From contig CALXGD010000059.1 of the NCBI GenBank assembly GCA_944387745.1, positions 1-5,979 on the forward strand: a stretch of DNA of 5,979 bases. Reading direction: 5' to 3'. Source of the stretch: an uncultured Oscillospiraceae bacterium. GTDB lineage: Bacteria > Bacillota_A > Clostridia > Oscillospirales > Oscillospiraceae. The position numbers and the translations under genes were made by a program. The notes beneath the pieces were generated by a model, which searched no databases, was not told where the DNA came from, and worked only from the letters and a program-made list of their open reading frames with translations. Below are positions 4,865 through 5,979 of the stretch, in pieces. The stretch's first letter is position 1; each line of letters begins with the position of its first letter.

Positions 4865-5665
4865 CTATTGATAGAAGCTGTGGCTTCCGATGGTGGTATA
4901 GTATGGCCGGTTCCGGACAATCCAGCTGCCGGCGGACACGGCGGGGGCGAAAAAGTAGAGGCTGTCCCCCACCACGCTGGTCCCCTCCAGGCACAGCTTG
5001 GCGGCCAACACTGCGGAGGGGACGGGCTCTTGATAGATTGCTCCGTTCACCACAGGGGTAAACTGGACCCCGTTCTCCCGGTCAAAAACCACCTCTTTCA
5101 CGGTGTCGGGGAACTCTGGGGACCTGACTCGGTTCAGCACCACATTGCCCACCGCAATCTGCCCCAGCAGAGGCTCCCCCTTGCTCTCAGCGGAGATGAT
5201 CCTGGCCAGCCAGTACAGATCCTCCTGATTGTAGGCCGCCTGTGGCGGCACAGACTCCCGGGTGTCCAGAGAGGCGGTGGAGGTCCCTCCGTCCCAGGTC
5301 AGTTGGGCGCCGCTGGCATTGGCCAGCACCCGCAGGGGGAGCACCGTGCGCCCGTCTACCACCTGGACCTCCTCCAGGTAGAGGGCCCGGCCATTGGACA
5401 GCACATAGGGCGCTCCAAAGGCCGCCTCCAGCTCCAGCCCCCCGCCGCTGACCTGGGCGGAGCTGCCCTGCCAGGTGAGGGTCCGGTCCGTCTCCCGGCA
5501 GAAGGCAGCCAGCGTCACATAGCTGGTCCCGTCCTCCATCCAGGCCTCGCTGGGGCTGAGGGCCGTCCCATCAATCTCTATGGTCCCGCCCACAGCGCCC
5601 GCAGAGGACGTCATCAGCAGAGCGGCCAGCACGCCGCCCAGCCCTGTTTTCCATCTGTGTCTCAT
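4865..5665 (-). CDS. Secreted SleB-family cell wall hydrolase with N-terminal stalk domain
   Basis: A 266-aa exported protein. A signal peptide covers 1-24 (basic MRHRWK, hydrophobic GVLAALLM, cleavage after AGA). Residues about 27-134 look like a copper amine oxidase N-terminal-like stalk domain (IEIDGTALSPSEAWMEDGTSYV, VDGRTVLPLRVLANASGAQLTWD), a module found on surface proteins of Clostridia and not tied to copper. Residues about 148-264 are a Hydrolase_2 (SleB/CwlJ) domain with LARIISAESKGEPLLGQIAV and NVVLNRV, the invariant Glu160, and a tail with DSLYFFAP and YYTTIGSHSFY. SleB enzymes are lytic transglycosylases acting on spore cortex or wall peptidoglycan. Classical SleB has a PG_binding_1 domain instead of the stalk and is followed by ypeB; neither is here, so a germination role is not assured and no gene symbol is given. 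ATG 5665 follows AAAAAGGAG at a longish 12 bases. Confidence 0.92.
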   Translation of the reverse strand: MRHRWKTGLGGVLAALLMTSSAGAVGGTIEIDGTALSPSEAWMEDGTSYVTLAAFCRETDRTLTWQGSSAQVSGGGLELEAAFGAPYVLSNGRALYLEEVQVVDGRTVLPLRVLANASGAQLTWDGGTSTASLDTRESVPPQAAYNQEDLYWLARIISAESKGEPLLGQIAVGNVVLNRVRSPEFPDTVKEVVFDRENGVQFTPVVNGAIYQEPVPSAVLAAKLCLEGTSVVGDSLYFFAPAVSAGSWIVRNRPYYTTIGSHSFYQ

Positions 5666-5696
5666 CGTGGGTGTACACTCCTTTTTGGATTATTCC

Positions 5697-5721
5697 TTTG
5701 AGTTTCCTTGGAAATCTCAAA
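5697..5721. promoter_or_regulatory. Inverted repeat in the SleB leader, possible operator or RNA hairpin
   Basis: TTTGAGTTTCC (5697-5707) and GGAAA-T-CTCAAA (5710-5721) form an 11-bp palindrome around TT with one unpaired base (5715). It lies between the predicted start of transcription (near 5728) and the ribosome binding site. The position suits an operator bound by a dimeric regulator or a leader hairpin. A second, perfect 8-bp palindrome GTGTACAC (5671-5678) sits between the ribosome binding site and the ATG. Confidence 0.4.
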
Positions 5722-5734
5722 GTTATACTCCAAA

Positions 5735-5763
5735 ATTGTACAGGATCCGCTCCATTTGCGCAA
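5735..5763 (-). promoter_or_regulatory. Candidate promoter of the SleB gene
   Basis: On the - strand TTGCGC (5763-5758) and TACAAT (5740-5735, 5 of 6 consensus bases) are 17 bases apart, giving a leader of about 63 bases before ATG 5665. The -35 is poor (3 of 6). A sporulation sigma factor could be expected for a SleB gene, but I see no convincing sigma-G or sigma-F boxes. Confidence 0.4.
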
Positions 5764-5807
5764 GGAGTAAGTCCTGGGCGGCCAAAAAATAGAAGAAGTG
5801 GCACAGG

Positions 5808-5836
5808 TCCAGGCGGGACCTACGGTCCCGCCTGGA
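5808..5836 (-). terminator. Perfect 13-bp hairpin after the right-end gene
   Basis: TCCAGGCGGGACC (5808-5820) and GGTCCCGCCTGGA (5824-5836) form a perfect GC-rich 13-bp stem with a TAC loop, 14 bases past the stop codon of the - strand gene at the right edge. On the - strand the only T-run (TTTTTT, within 5774-5779) comes about 28 bases later, too far for a standard intrinsic terminator. It most likely marks the 3' end of that transcript all the same; a factor-dependent end or a repeat are alternatives. Confidence 0.5.
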
Positions 5837-5850
5837 TCCAAAGCTGTACC

Positions 5851-5979
5851 TTATTTACTCTCTACCGGCAGGGTCACTCCCCCTACGGTGGCGCTCTCCA
5901 CCGCGGACAGGTCCATAATCTCTCCAAAGACGCTGCCCTTCTGGCAGACGGTTTTACCCTCCTCCGGGTCCAGGCTGCC
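5851..5979 (-). CDS. C-terminal end of an unrecognised protein (5' part outside window)
   Basis: On the - strand the frame is open from the window edge to TAA (5853-5851), giving the last 42 residues: it begins GSLDPEEGKTVCQKGS, runs through VFGEIMDLSAVESATVGG and ends VTLPVESK. The alternation of short hydrophobic stretches and glycines suggests beta strands, with one cysteine and no membrane segment. Coding is supported by the open frame to the edge, G/C-biased third positions and a hairpin just after the stop. The family cannot be named from this fragment. It is 185 bp upstream of the SleB gene on the same strand and is separated from it by a hairpin and a candidate promoter, so it is probably a different transcript. 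Confidence 0.6.
   Translation of the reverse strand, partial: GSLDPEEGKTVCQKGSVFGEIMDLSAVESATVGGVTLPVESK

Noticed and set aside
4868..5701. 277-codon open frame on the + strand over the SleB gene
   Set aside because: It is a shadow of the SleB gene, with low-complexity composition and no recognisable domain or start signal.
1..5979. CRISPR array, insertion sequence, prophage, tRNA or riboswitch
   Set aside because: I looked for regularly spaced repeats, terminal inverted repeats with a transposase, cloverleaf patterns and known riboswitch cores on both strands and found none.

Overview
The window reads as chromosomal DNA from a GC-rich, spore-forming, low-abundance-of-mobile-DNA Clostridia genome, most like a gut Oscillospiraceae (Flavonifractor / Lawsonibacter / Oscillibacter type). 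The reasons are the combination of a SpoVK/CbbX-type AAA+ ATPase, a SleB-type cortex hydrolase with a stalk domain, MtaB, and strong AAGGAGG ribosome binding sites in roughly 60% GC DNA with G/C-biased third codon positions. The genus is an inference. No rRNA, tRNA, CRISPR array, transposase, integrase or phage gene is visible.

Layout. The left 2.45 kb is on the + strand: the 3' end of a SpoVK/CbbX-like AAA+ ATPase (1-294), a hairpin-rich gap (295-443), mtaB for the ms2t6A tRNA modification (444-1757), then two small unrecognised proteins of 72 aa (1818-2036) and 119 aa (2090-2449), probably co-transcribed from a promoter overlapping the mtaB stop codon. A convergent junction (2450-2635) holds several hairpins, including a clear intrinsic terminator that serves the genes coming from the right. 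The rest is on the - strand: a two-gene operon made of a metallophosphatase with an extra C-terminal SH3-like region (3560-4672) and a stand-alone DUF2156 / phosphatidylglycerol-lysyltransferase-C-like protein (2636-3547); then a secreted SleB-family cell-wall hydrolase with its own promoter and terminator (4865-5665); then the C-terminal end of an unrecognised gene (5851-5979).

How the genes relate. Only two groupings have real support: the two small + strand genes (53 bp apart, both with strong ribosome binding sites) and the phosphatase/DUF2156 pair (12 bp apart, with the second ribosome binding site overlapping the first stop codon). SleB and SpoVK are both associated with sporulation or germination in the Firmicutes, but here they lie on opposite strands about 4.5 kb apart and are not an operon. 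I see no clear new defence or mobile system. The best leads are the pairing of phosphatase with DUF2156, the SH3-like tail, the structured gap 295-440, and the strongly translated 72-aa orphan.
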